DNA of 47,632 nt from an uncultured Gammaproteobacteria bacterium (GCA_937926265.1 CALAZS010000280.1:1-47632), one strand, 5' to 3'; shown: positions 30,272 through 39,555, counted from the first letter of the stretch. Made by a program: numbers and translations. The notes: a model not told the origin generated them from the sequence alone.

Positions 30272-33094
30272 ATGGATCACATTCACATACAGGGTGCGCG
30301 CACGCATAACCTGAAAGATTTTGACCTGACCCTACCCCGTGACAAGCTCATCGTAATTACCGGTTTGTCTGGGTCTGGAAAATCTTCACTGGCGTTCGAC
30401 ACCATTTATGCTGAAGGCCAGCGGCGCTATGTGGAATCACTGTCGGCTTATGCCCGTCAGTTTCTGTCAATGATGGAAAAACCCGACGTTGACCATATTG
30501 AGGGACTGTCACCAGCAATCTCCATTGAGCAAAAAACCACTAGCCACAATCCTCGCTCGACTGTCGGAACCATCACAGAAATCTACGATTACCTGAGACT
30601 TTTGTTTGCCCGTGCAGGCACACCATTGTGCCCTGAACACGGGGAAAAGCTCGAAGCCCAAACCATCAGCCAGATGGTTGATCATGTTTTAGGACTAGAA
30701 GAAGGCAAGCGCCTGATGCTGTTGGCTCCGGTTATTTCAGAACGTAAAGGTGAATATCACAAATTAATGCAGGAGCTTAAATCCCAGGGCTTTATCCGCG
30801 CCCGCATCGATGGTGATATCTATGACCTGGACGATGCGCCAGACCTTGAACTGCATAAAAAACATACTATTGAAGCTGTTATCGACCGTTTTAAGGTACG
30901 CGACGACCTACGACTTCGGCTGACTGAATCATTTGAAACTGCGCTCAGCATGGCTGATGGGGTTGCGCGAATCGCATCAATGGACCCTGACGATGAATTC
31001 AGCGAGATCATTTTCTCAGCAAATTTTTCCTGTCCGGTTTGTGGCTACAGTATTGAAGAACTTGAACCACGACTGTTCTCTTTCAATAACCCGGTAGGTG
31101 CCTGCCGCACCTGTGATGGCCTTGGCGTAGAGCAATATTTCGACCCTCATAAAGTCGTCGCCCATCCTGAACTGTCTCTGGCTTCAGGTGCCATCAGGGG
31201 CTGGGACCGCCGTAATGCCTATTATTTCCAAATGCTGAAGTCACTTGGCAAGCATTACGGTTTTGATATCGAAACGCCCTGGCAGGATTTACCTGCAGAT
31301 ATTCAATCCACCCTATTGGAAGGCAGTGGTTCCCAGGAAATAAAGTTCAGCTATTTCAATGACGGTGGTCGCAGCGTAAGTAAAAAGCATGCTTTCGAAG
31401 GCATTCTTCACAACATGAAAAGACGTTTCAGGGAAACCGAATCAAATGCAGTTCGTGACGAACTTTCCCGGTATATTTCTTCACAACCCTGCCCTGACTG
31501 TTCAGGCACAAGACTTAACTCAGGTGCCCGTAATGTTTTTGTTGCAGATCATAACCTGCCGTCAATTACAGCATTATCTATTGAAGCCTCACTCAGGTTT
31601 TTTAATGATCTTTCACTACCAGGCAAACAGGGAAAAATTGCTGAAAAAATCCTCAAGGAAATCAATGACCGCCTGAGTTTTCTGGTTAACGTCGGGCTCA
31701 ATTATCTTTCACTTGATCGCAGTGCCGACACGCTTTCAGGAGGAGAAGCTCAGCGCATTCGTCTTGCCAGCCAAATTGGCGCGGGTCTTGTCGGCGTAAT
31801 GTATGTACTTGATGAACCCTCTATCGGCCTGCATCAACGTGACAATGAACGACTATTAAAAACACTGACGCACTTGAGAGATATTGGCAACACAGTGATT
31901 GTTGTAGAGCATGACGAAGATGCGATTCGTATGGCTGATCATATTGTTGATATCGGCCCTGGAGCCGGTGTACATGGTGGTCGCGTTATAGCCGAAGGAA
32001 GCGCTGATCAAATTGCTGCTTCAGAAGACTCCCTGACCGGGAAATACCTGAGTCGGCAATTGGAAATTTCTATTCCCGACACAAGAACAGCTTTCGACAC
32101 AAACAAGGCACTGGTGCTGAAAGGAGCTGAAGGTAACAACCTGAAATCAGTGGACCTGGAAATTTTTGCCGGCCTATTTACCTGCGTTACCGGCGTATCC
32201 GGCTCCGGTAAATCAACGCTTATAAATGACACGCTTTATCCCCTGGCTGCCAACCATTTAAATAAGGCCAGTCATAGCATCGCTAAATATGGTGACATTT
32301 CCGGATTGGAGCTTTTCGACAAGGTGGTAGACATCGACCAGTCGCCTATCGGACGTACTCCCCGCTCAAACCCGGCAACTTATACCGGCCTTTTTACTCC
32401 AATCCGTGAGCTGTTCGCAGGTGTACCCGAATCCCGCTCGCGCGGCTATCAACCTGGCCGATTCAGTTTTAATGTAAAGGGTGGTCGCTGTGAAGCCTGC
32501 AAGGGCGATGGTGTTATCAAGGTTGAGATGCATTTTCTGCCCGATATTTATGTGCAATGTGATGTCTGCAAAGGCAAACGCTATAACCGTGAGACCCTCG
32601 AAATTCAGTACAAGGGTAAAAGCATCAACGAAGTACTGAATATGACAATTGAAGATGCCCTTGCATTCTTTGATGCGGTTCCGGTAATCAAGCGCAAACT
32701 TCAGACACTCATGGACGTCGGCTTGAGTTACATTCAACTCGGACAGAATGCTGTGACTTTGTCCGGCGGTGAAGCCCAGCGTGTCAAACTATCACGTGAA
32801 TTATCAAAGCGAGATACCGGAAGCACACTTTACATTCTCGATGAACCAACCACCGGTCTTCATTTTCATGATGTTAAACAGCTGCTGACTGTACTTCACA
32901 GGCTTCGCGATCATGGCAATACTGTTGTTGTGATTGAACATAACCTGGATGTGATTAAAACTGCTGACTGGATTATCGATCTTGGGCCGGAAGGTGGAGA
33001 TAACGGTGGAGAAATTATTGCTACCGGCACGCCTGAAGCTGTTGCTGAAAACCAGGCTTCACATACCGGCAGATTCCTGAAAAATATCTTATAG
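30272..33094 (+). CDS. uvrA: Excinuclease ABC subunit A
   Basis: Damage-recognition ATPase of nucleotide excision repair. Two ABC ATPase halves are present: Walker A GLSGSGKS at 31-38 and GVSGSGKSTL near 645, with signature LSGGEAQRIRLAS and LSGGEAQRVKLS. Zinc modules include CPVCGYSIEELEPRLFSF and the pair CEACKGDG / CDVCKG. Length is 940 aa, normal. The start ATG at 30272 begins MDHIHIQGARTHNLK. Repeats R8 and R9 lie upstream; no SOS box was seen. Confidence 0.98.
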   Translation: MDHIHIQGARTHNLKDFDLTLPRDKLIVITGLSGSGKSSLAFDTIYAEGQRRYVESLSAYARQFLSMMEKPDVDHIEGLSPAISIEQKTTSHNPRSTVGTITEIYDYLRLLFARAGTPLCPEHGEKLEAQTISQMVDHVLGLEEGKRLMLLAPVISERKGEYHKLMQELKSQGFIRARIDGDIYDLDDAPDLELHKKHTIEAVIDRFKVRDDLRLRLTESFETALSMADGVARIASMDPDDEFSEIIFSANFSCPVCGYSIEELEPRLFSFNNPVGACRTCDGLGVEQYFDPHKVVAHPELSLASGAIRGWDRRNAYYFQMLKSLGKHYGFDIETPWQDLPADIQSTLLEGSGSQEIKFSYFNDGGRSVSKKHAFEGILHNMKRRFRETESNAVRDELSRYISSQPCPDCSGTRLNSGARNVFVADHNLPSITALSIEASLRFFNDLSLPGKQGKIAEKILKEINDRLSFLVNVGLNYLSLDRSADTLSGGEAQRIRLASQIGAGLVGVMYVLDEPSIGLHQRDNERLLKTLTHLRDIGNTVIVVEHDEDAIRMADHIVDIGPGAGVHGGRVIAEGSADQIAASEDSLTGKYLSRQLEISIPDTRTAFDTNKALVLKGAEGNNLKSVDLEIFAGLFTCVTGVSGSGKSTLINDTLYPLAANHLNKASHSIAKYGDISGLELFDKVVDIDQSPIGRTPRSNPATYTGLFTPIRELFAGVPESRSRGYQPGRFSFNVKGGRCEACKGDGVIKVEMHFLPDIYVQCDVCKGKRYNRETLEIQYKGKSINEVLNMTIEDALAFFDAVPVIKRKLQTLMDVGLSYIQLGQNAVTLSGGEAQRVKLSRELSKRDTGSTLYILDEPTTGLHFHDVKQLLTVLHRLRDHGNTVVVIEHNLDVIKTADWIIDLGPEGGDNGGEIIATGTPEAVAENQASHTGRFLKNIL

Positions 33095-33108
33095 ATCCAG
33101 AGTCAGAT

Positions 33109-33849
33109 CTAGATAGTTTGCAGTTCGTCTCCAATTTTTACACCAAGGCTTTCTGCAGCCGATGAACTGTTAGCTGCAATTTCAACCAGGCCCATCGAAT
33201 TGACATACCAAAACAGCTCACCTTTTGGGACAGATGAAAAGGTTGCTGCATGCTCTATTCCTTTAGATCCGGCCAGACTAAGCTTCTGATCCTTAGGCAG
33301 TTCCTTTATTCCCGTTACCAGATTGCCGTAATGATCAATGTAGATAATTTTAGGTATTTCACTTGGCCAGTCATAACCCGTTATCTCAGAAAACTGAATA
33401 TCCTCTATTTCAATTTCATTTCCCTGGATCAAGTTGACCACAACAGGCGCAAACCAATCCCGCGCATGAAAGCTACTTGATATGTTTTCTGGAATATTCT
33501 TAAGTTTTTTTATTTCTGCATCAGGATGATTGAGGACAAGCCTGGAACCCAGGCCATTATCAGGTGTAATAATGGTCATCTCACCCAGGGTTATTTTTAA
33601 AATTGAACGTGGAGAGCCTACCCCGGGATCAACTACCGCCAACATATAACCTTTTTTTACCGGCAACTCCTGATAAATAGCGGCCAGCAGATATGATGAC
33701 AGCACGGGGTCCGTTTTAGGAGCATCAGCCAATAAGTTAATAAAATCAGCCTGCGTATTTGAACGAATAACTGCCTCAACCTGACCGGTATATGGCCCAT
33801 TAGCACCGAAATCACTGAAGAAATAAACTATGGGGAATTTTGACGGCAT
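33109..33849 (-). CDS. SAM hydroxide adenosyltransferase family protein (DUF62)
   Basis: Member of the DUF62 family that splits S-adenosylmethionine to adenosine and methionine; fluorinase and chlorinase are specialised relatives. Family motifs are FFSDFGANGPYTGQVEAVI at the start, VVDPGVGSPR near residue 75 and TPDNGLGS near residue 97, then a beta-rich C-terminal domain with YVNSMGLVEIA. Length is 246 aa. Hydrolysis is the default inference; halogenase activity is not supported by anything I see. It lies downstream of the alpha operon, past its terminator, and is convergent with uvrA (14-nt gap). Confidence 0.87.
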   Translation of the reverse strand: MPSKFPIVYFFSDFGANGPYTGQVEAVIRSNTQADFINLLADAPKTDPVLSSYLLAAIYQELPVKKGYMLAVVDPGVGSPRSILKITLGEMTIITPDNGLGSRLVLNHPDAEIKKLKNIPENISSSFHARDWFAPVVVNLIQGNEIEIEDIQFSEITGYDWPSEIPKIIYIDHYGNLVTGIKELPKDQKLSLAGSKGIEHAATFSSVPKGELFWYVNSMGLVEIAANSSSAAESLGVKIGDELQTI

Positions 33850-33881
33850 AATATTTTCGGATCTGATAGTTTAAACAGCCA

Positions 33882-33906
33882 TAAAAAAACCGGGCTGAAA
33901 CCCGGC
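33882..33906 (-). terminator. Rho-independent terminator of the alpha operon
   Basis: On the minus strand CCGGG (33905-33901) and CCCGG (33894-33890) form a GC-rich stem with a 6-nt loop, followed by seven T residues (33889-33883). It lies 26 nt after the rplQ stop and should end the long ribosomal transcript before the SAM-hydrolase-family gene. Confidence 0.85.
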
Positions 33907-33931
33907 TTTTATTGAGCTTGAAAAATTTGAA

Positions 33932-34315
33932 TTAATCTTCAGCAGAATCAGCTTCTTCTGGACGGTCAACCAATTCAACATAGGCCATTGGCGCTTTATC
34001 ACCAGCACGATATCCGCATTTCAGAATTCGCAGATACCCGCCTGGACGTGACTCGTAACGAGGGCCAAGTTCACCAAACAGTTTACCAACAGCCGCATCA
34101 TCACGAAGACGATCAAAGGCAAGACGACGGTTTGCTACGCTGTCAGTTTTCGCTTTTGTGATTAATGGCTCGGCAAAACGACGCAATTCTTTTGCTTTTG
34201 GCAAAGTCGTTTTAATAAGTTCATGTTCAAACAATGAAACCGCCATGTTACGGAACATCGCTTTACGATGACTGCTGTTTCTGTTGAGCTGACGCCCTGA
34301 TTGACGATGACGCAT
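33932..34315 (-). CDS. rplQ: 50S ribosomal protein L17
   Basis: Large-subunit protein near the peptide exit tunnel. The N-terminus MRHRQSGRQLNRNSSHRKAM and GYLRILKCGYRAGDKAPMA are typical. Length is 127 aa with an acidic end (EEADSAED). It is the last gene of the alpha operon; a terminator follows. Confidence 0.97.
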   Translation of the reverse strand: MRHRQSGRQLNRNSSHRKAMFRNMAVSLFEHELIKTTLPKAKELRRFAEPLITKAKTDSVANRRLAFDRLRDDAAVGKLFGELGPRYESRPGGYLRILKCGYRAGDKAPMAYVELVDRPEEADSAED

Positions 34316-34367
34316 TATCTTATACCTACAAAATATTTTTCGTGTTTACGAAAATAAAAAATCCAAT

Positions 34368-35375
34368 TTAGCCGCCCATAACCTCATCGAGGTTTTCAGG
34401 TGGCCAGTTTTCGAGACGCTGACCAAGCGATAATCCACGGGTGGCCAACACATCTTTGATCTCAGTTAGAGATTTTTTACCCAGGTTCGGGGTTTTTAAC
34501 AATTCGACTTCGGTACGCTGCACCAGATCACCAATCAGGAAGATGTTTTCGGCTTTCAGGCAGTTCGCTGAACGAACCGTTAGCTCCAGATCATCAACCG
34601 GACGCAAAAGAATCGGGTCAATCTGTGGTTCAGCAGCACCAGCAACCTCTGCAGGTTTCGCTGATACAGTCTCATCAAGATAAATAAATGCTGACAACTG
34701 ATCAGACAGAATTGTTGCAGCTCGTTTAATGGCATCTTCCGGATCAATAGTACCATTGGTTTCAAGCTCGATAATCAGGCGATCCAGATCAGTTCTCTGT
34801 TCAACTCGTGCTGCCTCGACAGAATAAGCCACACGTTTAACCGGGCTGAAAGAAGCATCAAGTTGAAGATGACCGATTGGACGATCTTCACCGGCAGTAC
34901 TATCACGATTGGCAGCTGGCTGATAACCACGACCACGTACAACACGCATGGTCATGTTTATAGAACCTTTATCATCGAGTTCTGCAATTACATGATCAGG
35001 ATTAGCAATTTCAACATCATGTGGTAACTGGATATCTGCTGCAGTCACTGTTGCAGGTCCTGTCACATTGACACTCAGGGTTGCTTCATCACGTTCATGC
35101 ATAATGACAGCAAGTTCTTTCAGGTTCAGCATGATTTCCAATACATCCTGCTGTAAACCTTCAAGTGCCATGTACTCATGAAGAACACCATCGATTTCAA
35201 CGTCAACGACGGCACAACCAGACATTGATGAAAGAAGAATACGTCTTAACGCATTTCCAAGTGTATGACCATAACCACGCTCAAGTGGCTCAAGTGCAAC
35301 TTTCGAACGTTTTTCAGTTATCTGTTCAACATCAACGATATTGGGCTTTAAAAAATCTGCGACGGTATCTGTCAT
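34368..35375 (-). CDS. rpoA: DNA-directed RNA polymerase subunit alpha
   Basis: Scaffolds RNA polymerase assembly and contacts activators and UP elements. The N-terminal domain shows ERGYGHTLGNALRRILLSSM and ALEGLQQDVLEIMLNLK. After an acidic linker, the C-terminal domain carries the DNA-contact region RSANCLKAENIFLIGDLVQ and NLGKKSLTEIKDVLA. Length is 335 aa. It lies between rpsD and rplQ as in other gammaproteobacteria. Confidence 0.98.
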   Translation of the reverse strand: MTDTVADFLKPNIVDVEQITEKRSKVALEPLERGYGHTLGNALRRILLSSMSGCAVVDVEIDGVLHEYMALEGLQQDVLEIMLNLKELAVIMHERDEATLSVNVTGPATVTAADIQLPHDVEIANPDHVIAELDDKGSINMTMRVVRGRGYQPAANRDSTAGEDRPIGHLQLDASFSPVKRVAYSVEAARVEQRTDLDRLIIELETNGTIDPEDAIKRAATILSDQLSAFIYLDETVSAKPAEVAGAAEPQIDPILLRPVDDLELTVRSANCLKAENIFLIGDLVQRTEVELLKTPNLGKKSLTEIKDVLATRGLSLGQRLENWPPENLDEVMGG

Positions 35376-35399
35376 TGATAATCCTGGGATTTGAATTAA

Positions 35400-36020
35400 T
35401 TACTTGGAGTAAAGCTCTACGATCAGCTGCTCATTTATTTCAGCTGGAAGATCCTCACGCTCGGGAAGACGCTTAAACGTTCCGGACATTGCTTTAACAT
35501 CAACTTCCACCCAATCAGCAAAACCGTATTGTTCTGCCAGAGAGATTGAGTTTTGAATTCTTACTTGTTTTTTGGCCTTTTCATTAACACTGATAACGTC
35601 ATCAGCATTGACACGGTATGAAGCAACATTAACTACACTACCGTTAACCAGAATAGCTTTATGGGCAACCAATTGACGGGCTTCTGCGCGAGTAGAACCA
35701 AAACCCATACGATATACAACGTTATCCAGACGACGCTCCAATGCCTGAAGCAAATTCTCACCAGTAGGGCCTTTTGCAGCATCAGCTTTTTTGTAATAGG
35801 TACGGAACTGTTTTTCAAGTATGCCGTACATACGTCTTACTTTCTGTTTTTCACGCAACTGCACACCGTAATCAGACAGGCGACGACGACGGTCTGTTGT
35901 CTGGCCAGGTACTTTTTCCATGTTACATTTTGTATCGATGGAGCGAACGCGGCTCTTGAGGAACAGATCGGTTCCTTCACGGCGACTTAATTTACATTTT
36001 GGTCCAATATATCTTGCCAT
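35400..36020 (-). CDS. rpsD: 30S ribosomal protein S4
   Basis: Primary 16S rRNA-binding protein, and in E. coli the translational repressor of the alpha operon. The S4 RNA-binding domain (LDNVVYRMGFGSTRAEARQ) lies at about residues 95-155. The ATG at 36020 (MARYIGPKCK) with GGAG upstream gives the usual 206 aa; an in-frame extension to 36065 would run into rpsK. It starts 14 nt after the rpsK stop. Confidence 0.97.
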   Translation of the reverse strand: MARYIGPKCKLSRREGTDLFLKSRVRSIDTKCNMEKVPGQTTDRRRRLSDYGVQLREKQKVRRMYGILEKQFRTYYKKADAAKGPTGENLLQALERRLDNVVYRMGFGSTRAEARQLVAHKAILVNGSVVNVASYRVNADDVISVNEKAKKQVRIQNSISLAEQYGFADWVEVDVKAMSGTFKRLPEREDLPAEINEQLIVELYSK

Positions 36021-36034
36021 GGGAATTCTCCAGC

Positions 36035-36418
36035 TTACACGCGGCGTTTCTTGGGTGGACGACAACCATTGTGTGGAATTGGTGTCACATCGGTAATACT
36101 GGTGATTTTGTATCCAGCAGCATTCAAGGCACGAACGGCAGACTCACGTCCTGGCCCAGGACCTTTAACATTCACATCAAGATTTTTTAAACCGTAGTCC
36201 TTGGCAGCCTGAGCTGCGCGGTCTGCAGCAACCTGGGCAGCAAACGGTGTACTTTTACGGGAACCGCGGAATCCTGATCCACCAGATGTTGCCCAAGAAA
36301 GCGCATTACCCTGACGGTCAGTAATCGTGATGATCGTATTGTTGAAAGAAGCGTGAATATGGGCTACTCCATCAGTAACCGTTTTTTTCACTTTCTTTTT
36401 TGTTGTGGACTTTGCCAT
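36035..36418 (-). CDS. rpsK: 30S ribosomal protein S11
   Basis: Small-subunit platform protein near the mRNA exit. HIHASFNNTIITITD and the C-terminal NGCRPPKKRRV are diagnostic. Length is 127 aa. It lies between rpsM (30 nt) and rpsD (14 nt). Confidence 0.98.
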   Translation of the reverse strand: MAKSTTKKKVKKTVTDGVAHIHASFNNTIITITDRQGNALSWATSGGSGFRGSRKSTPFAAQVAADRAAQAAKDYGLKNLDVNVKGPGPGRESAVRALNAAGYKITSITDVTPIPHNGCRPPKKRRV

Positions 36419-36448
36419 TGCTTTTACCTAAGAAAACTTAATTCTGTC

Positions 36449-36805
36449 TTAACGTTTGATTGGTTTACGTGGACCTTTACGGGTACGCGCATTTGTTTGA
36501 GTTCTTTGACCACGAAGAGGCAATCCTCTTCTGTGACGGATACCACGGTTTGTTCCAAGATCCATGAGACGTTTGATGTTCATGGATACTTCCCTGCGCA
36601 AATCACCTTCTACGGTAAATTTGGCTACTTCATTACGAATGTTATCCATCTCACCTTCAGAAAGATCCATGATTTTCCTGTCAGTTGGAATACCCAATGC
36701 AGCACAAATATCAGCCGCTCTTTTACGGCCGATTCCATAAATCGACGTCAGAGCAATCACTGTGTGCTTGCGATCTGGAATGTTAACTCCGGCTATACGC
36801 GCCAT
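36449..36805 (-). CDS. rpsM: 30S ribosomal protein S13
   Basis: Small-subunit head protein that contacts the large subunit. MARIAGVNIPD at the start, YGIGRKRA, and the basic RTNARTRKGPRKP tail are typical. Length is 118 aa. A near-consensus promoter lies in the 98-nt gap upstream (36850-36878), so it probably also starts an independent alpha-operon transcript. Confidence 0.98.
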   Translation of the reverse strand: MARIAGVNIPDRKHTVIALTSIYGIGRKRAADICAALGIPTDRKIMDLSEGEMDNIRNEVAKFTVEGDLRREVSMNIKRLMDLGTNRGIRHRRGLPLRGQRTQTNARTRKGPRKPIKR

Positions 36806-36849
36806 TTTAGACTCCCAAAAACATCCACGGTATTACGCGAAAACGCGCA

Positions 36850-36878
36850 ATTCTATATTACAAAAATTCAATTATCAA
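36850..36878 (-). promoter_or_regulatory. Candidate alpha-operon promoter upstream of rpsM
   Basis: On the minus strand TTGATA (36878-36873) and TAGAAT (36855-36850) are 17 nt apart. A short CGCG/CGCG hairpin (36836-36847) lies at the expected transcript start. In E. coli the alpha-operon leader binds S4; I cannot see an equivalent pseudoknot by eye. Confidence 0.6.
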
Positions 36879-36903
36879 CCAAGAAACAACAATATACGCC
36901 GAA

Positions 36904-37017
36904 TCAACCCTGACGCTGTTTGTGTCTTGGATCTTTACAAATTACCCTGACCGTACCGTTACGTCTGATAATTTTGCAGTTTCGGCACATCTTTTTAACA
37001 GAAGCACGAACTTTCAT
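36904..37017 (-). CDS. rpmJ: 50S ribosomal protein L36
   Basis: A 37-aa zinc-ribbon ribosomal protein that is easy to miss because of its size. The protein begins MKVRASVKKMCRNCKIIRR, continues VRVICKDPRHKQRQG, and keeps the full Cys11, Cys14, Cys27, His32 zinc set. It lies between secY (28-nt gap) and rpsM, its standard place. Translated by hand from the minus strand. Confidence 0.95.
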   Translation of the reverse strand: MKVRASVKKMCRNCKIIRRNGTVRVICKDPRHKQRQG

Positions 37018-37045
37018 CTTAACTCTCCAAAAAAACCATCATGCC

Positions 37046-38401
37046 TTAACGTAATACGCCGGCACCACCACTACCTTTCAAATTAGCTTTCTTCATCAAA
37101 CCATCATATTGATGAGACATGGCATGGGCCTGAACCTGCGCCATGAAATCCATAACAACTACCACGATAATCAGCAATGAAGTACCGCCAAAGTAGAAAG
37201 GTACATTCCAGCCAACAATCAAAAATTCAGGCAACAAACAAACTGCAGTGATGTAGATGGCACCTGCTAAAGTTAAGCGGGACATAACTCCATCAATATA
37301 TTTGGCAGTCTGTTCACCAGGACGTATACCCGGAATAAAAGCGCCTGAACGCTTCAGATTATCTGCAGTTTCACGCGAATTAAATACCAGTGCGGTATAA
37401 AAAAAGCAGAAAAATATAATCGCCGCCGCATACATCATTACGTACATAGGCTCTCCCGGGGAGAGCTTGGCAACAATATCCTGCAACCAACGCATGTCAT
37501 CTGTAGAACCAGCCCAGGACGCAAGCGTTGTTGGAAACAAAATAATACTTGAAGCAAAAATTGGTGGGATAACACCAGCCATATTCAGCTTCAATGGCAA
37601 ATGACTCGACTGGGCAGCAAACATTTTTCTACCCTGCTGTCTTTTTGCATAGTTGACCGTGATACGTCGCTGACCACGTTCAACAAAAATCACAAATGCA
37701 GTTACCAGTATTGCCAGTATGAAAAGTGTCAACACTGTTACTGAATTCATCTCACCGGTTCGAACCAATTCCATGGTGCCACCAATCGCAGAAGGCAAGC
37801 CTGCCACAATACCGGCAAAAATAATGATTGATATACCATTACCCAGACCACGCTCTGTAATCTGCTCGCCTAACCACATCAAAAACATGGTACCCGTAAC
37901 AAGCGATACAGCCGCTGTAAAAACGAAACCTGTTCCCTGGTGAATCACAACATTTGCGCCACCAGCAGTTTGACTCTGCAAGGCTATAGCAATACCGATT
38001 GCCTGGAAGGTAGCCAGCACAAGTGTTCCATATCTGGTGTACTGCGTTATCTTACGGCGACCCGCTTCACCTTCTTTCTTTAACTGTTCAAGCTTCGGCA
38101 CTACAGCAGTCATTAGCTGCATAATGATCGATGCAGAAATGTACGGCATAATTCCAAGCGCGAACAAACTGGCACGCTCAAGAGCTCCACCTGAGAACAT
38201 ATTGAACATGTCCAGAATCGTTCCGGACTGAGCATCAAACATGGCCGCAAGTGCAGTCGGGTTGACACCGGGGACCGGAATAAACGTACCAATCCTGTAA
38301 ACTATCAAAGCACCTATCATGAAAAAGATGCGCCGACGCAATTCGGTCATTTTGGCCAGGTTTGGTCCACCACCAGCCATTGCTGCAGATCCTTTAGCCA
38401 T
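37046..38401 (-). CDS. secY: Preprotein translocase subunit SecY
   Basis: Core channel of the Sec translocon in the inner membrane. About ten transmembrane helices are visible. Characteristic parts are RIGTFIPVPGVNP near the start, GIMPYISASIIMQL, the cytosolic loop YAKRQQGRKMFAAQSSHLPLK, and late RPGEQTAKYIDGVMSRLTL. Length is 451 aa. It sits 5 nt after rplO in the spc operon. Confidence 0.98.
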   Translation of the reverse strand: MAKGSAAMAGGGPNLAKMTELRRRIFFMIGALIVYRIGTFIPVPGVNPTALAAMFDAQSGTILDMFNMFSGGALERASLFALGIMPYISASIIMQLMTAVVPKLEQLKKEGEAGRRKITQYTRYGTLVLATFQAIGIAIALQSQTAGGANVVIHQGTGFVFTAAVSLVTGTMFLMWLGEQITERGLGNGISIIIFAGIVAGLPSAIGGTMELVRTGEMNSVTVLTLFILAILVTAFVIFVERGQRRITVNYAKRQQGRKMFAAQSSHLPLKLNMAGVIPPIFASSIILFPTTLASWAGSTDDMRWLQDIVAKLSPGEPMYVMMYAAAIIFFCFFYTALVFNSRETADNLKRSGAFIPGIRPGEQTAKYIDGVMSRLTLAGAIYITAVCLLPEFLIVGWNVPFYFGGTSLLIIVVVVMDFMAQVQAHAMSHQYDGLMKKANLKGSGGAGVLR

Positions 38402-38406
38402 AAGGT

Positions 38407-38841
38407 TTATTCTTCTACCTTACCACCTGCAGCTTCAATCGCAGCTTTAGCGCCTTTTGTTGCCCTGATACCTTTAACTGTAACTGCCTTGTCTATCTCT
38501 CCAGACAAGATAACTTTTGCACGTGTCTTGGTTCTTGGCAGAATATCAGCAGCGTACAGCGCTTCCATATCAACAGTCTCTGCATCAACCTTGGCCAGCT
38601 CACTTAATGTAATTTCAGCTGTTACCCTGGCTTTAGCAGAATTAAACCCGACTTTGGGAAGTCGACGCTGCAATGGCATCTGACCACCCTCAAAACCAAT
38701 AATGCTACCGCCACCTGAGCGCGATTTTTGACCTTTGTGTCCACGACCGCATGTTTTGCCGAAACCACTGCCAATACCACGACCAACACGTTTTGCTGTT
38801 GTTTTACTGCCTTCAGCCGGCTTGATTGTATTCAGTCGCAT
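38407..38841 (-). CDS. rplO: 50S ribosomal protein L15
   Basis: Late-assembly large-subunit protein. MRLNTIKPAEGSKTT and the glycine-rich GRGIGSGFGKTCGRGHKGQ stretch are diagnostic. Length is 144 aa. It directly abuts the rpmD stop codon. Confidence 0.98.
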   Translation of the reverse strand: MRLNTIKPAEGSKTTAKRVGRGIGSGFGKTCGRGHKGQKSRSGGGSIIGFEGGQMPLQRRLPKVGFNSAKARVTAEITLSELAKVDAETVDMEALYAADILPRTKTRAKVILSGEIDKAVTVKGIRATKGAKAAIEAAGGKVEE

Positions 38842-39033
38842 TTAGGCTTCCTCAACTACATTGACCATGTAAGATACTTTATTAAGCATTCCACGGGTCG
38901 AAGGTGTATCTTCAACTGAAACAGTCTGATGCATACGCTTCAGGCCAAGCCCGCGTACACAGGACTGGTGACTTTTCAGTCGTCCGTTCATGCTACGCAC
39001 AAGCGTAACTTTCATCATTTTCTTATCAGACAT
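38842..39033 (-). CDS. rpmD: 50S ribosomal protein L30
   Basis: Small 63-aa large-subunit protein. KVTLVRSMNGRLKSHQ and RGLGLKRMHQTV match L30. The first ATG gives MSDKKMMKVT; an internal start at the MM pair is possible. It lies 3 nt after rpsE. Confidence 0.96.
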   Translation of the reverse strand: MSDKKMMKVTLVRSMNGRLKSHQSCVRGLGLKRMHQTVSVEDTPSTRGMLNKVSYMVNVVEEA

Positions 39034-39036
39034 GAC

Positions 39037-39546
39037 TTATTCCAAAATTTCCTGGACAGTTTTTCCGCGTTTGGCAGCCACTGAGTCAGCATCTGCCATT
39101 GAAGTGAGGCCATTTAATGTAGCTCGTACAACATTAGCCGGATTGTTTGTTCCGATTACTTTAGCCAGTACGTTGTGAACCCCAACAACCTCAAAAACCG
39201 CGCGCATTGCACCACCGGCGATAATACCTGTACCTTCTGAGGCAGGCTGCATATAAACCCTGGCAGCACCATGTTTACCAACAATCGGATACTGCAAGGT
39301 ATCGCCTCTGAGATTGACTGTTTTCATGTTTTTTCTTGCGGTATCCATTGCTTTTTGAATTGCAATCGGCACCTCTTTGGCTTTTCCGGTACCAAAGCCA
39401 ACTTTGCCTTTTCCATCACCAACAACAGTTAGTGCTGTGAAGCCAAAAACGCGACCACCCTTAACAACCTTGGCAACACGGTTAACGGTTACAAGTTTTT
39501 CAAGTAACTCTTCAGTTTCTGGTTTTGTATTTGCTGCATTTGACAT
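39037..39546 (-). CDS. rpsE: 30S ribosomal protein S5
   Basis: Small-subunit protein important for decoding accuracy. It has an N-terminal double-stranded-RNA-binding domain (VNRVAKVVKGGRVFGFTAL) and a C-terminal domain (KGTNNPAN region, VIGTNNPANVVRATLNGL). Length is 169 aa. It lies 9 nt after rplR. Confidence 0.98.
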   Translation of the reverse strand: MSNAANTKPETEELLEKLVTVNRVAKVVKGGRVFGFTALTVVGDGKGKVGFGTGKAKEVPIAIQKAMDTARKNMKTVNLRGDTLQYPIVGKHGAARVYMQPASEGTGIIAGGAMRAVFEVVGVHNVLAKVIGTNNPANVVRATLNGLTSMADADSVAAKRGKTVQEILE

Positions 39547-39555
39547 ATCGATACC

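Noticed and set aside
33109..33849. Fluorinase or chlorinase
   Set aside because: The fold family includes halogenases, but no halogen-pathway genes are nearby and housekeeping SAM hydrolases are far more common.
36021..36065. Extended N-terminus of ribosomal protein S4
   Set aside because: It would overlap rpsK, and MARYIGPKCK at 36020 is the universal S4 start with a good ribosome-binding site.
36806..36903. S4-binding pseudoknot leader before rpsM
   Set aside because: The region has a promoter and a small CGCG hairpin, but I could not find a convincing pseudoknot by eye.
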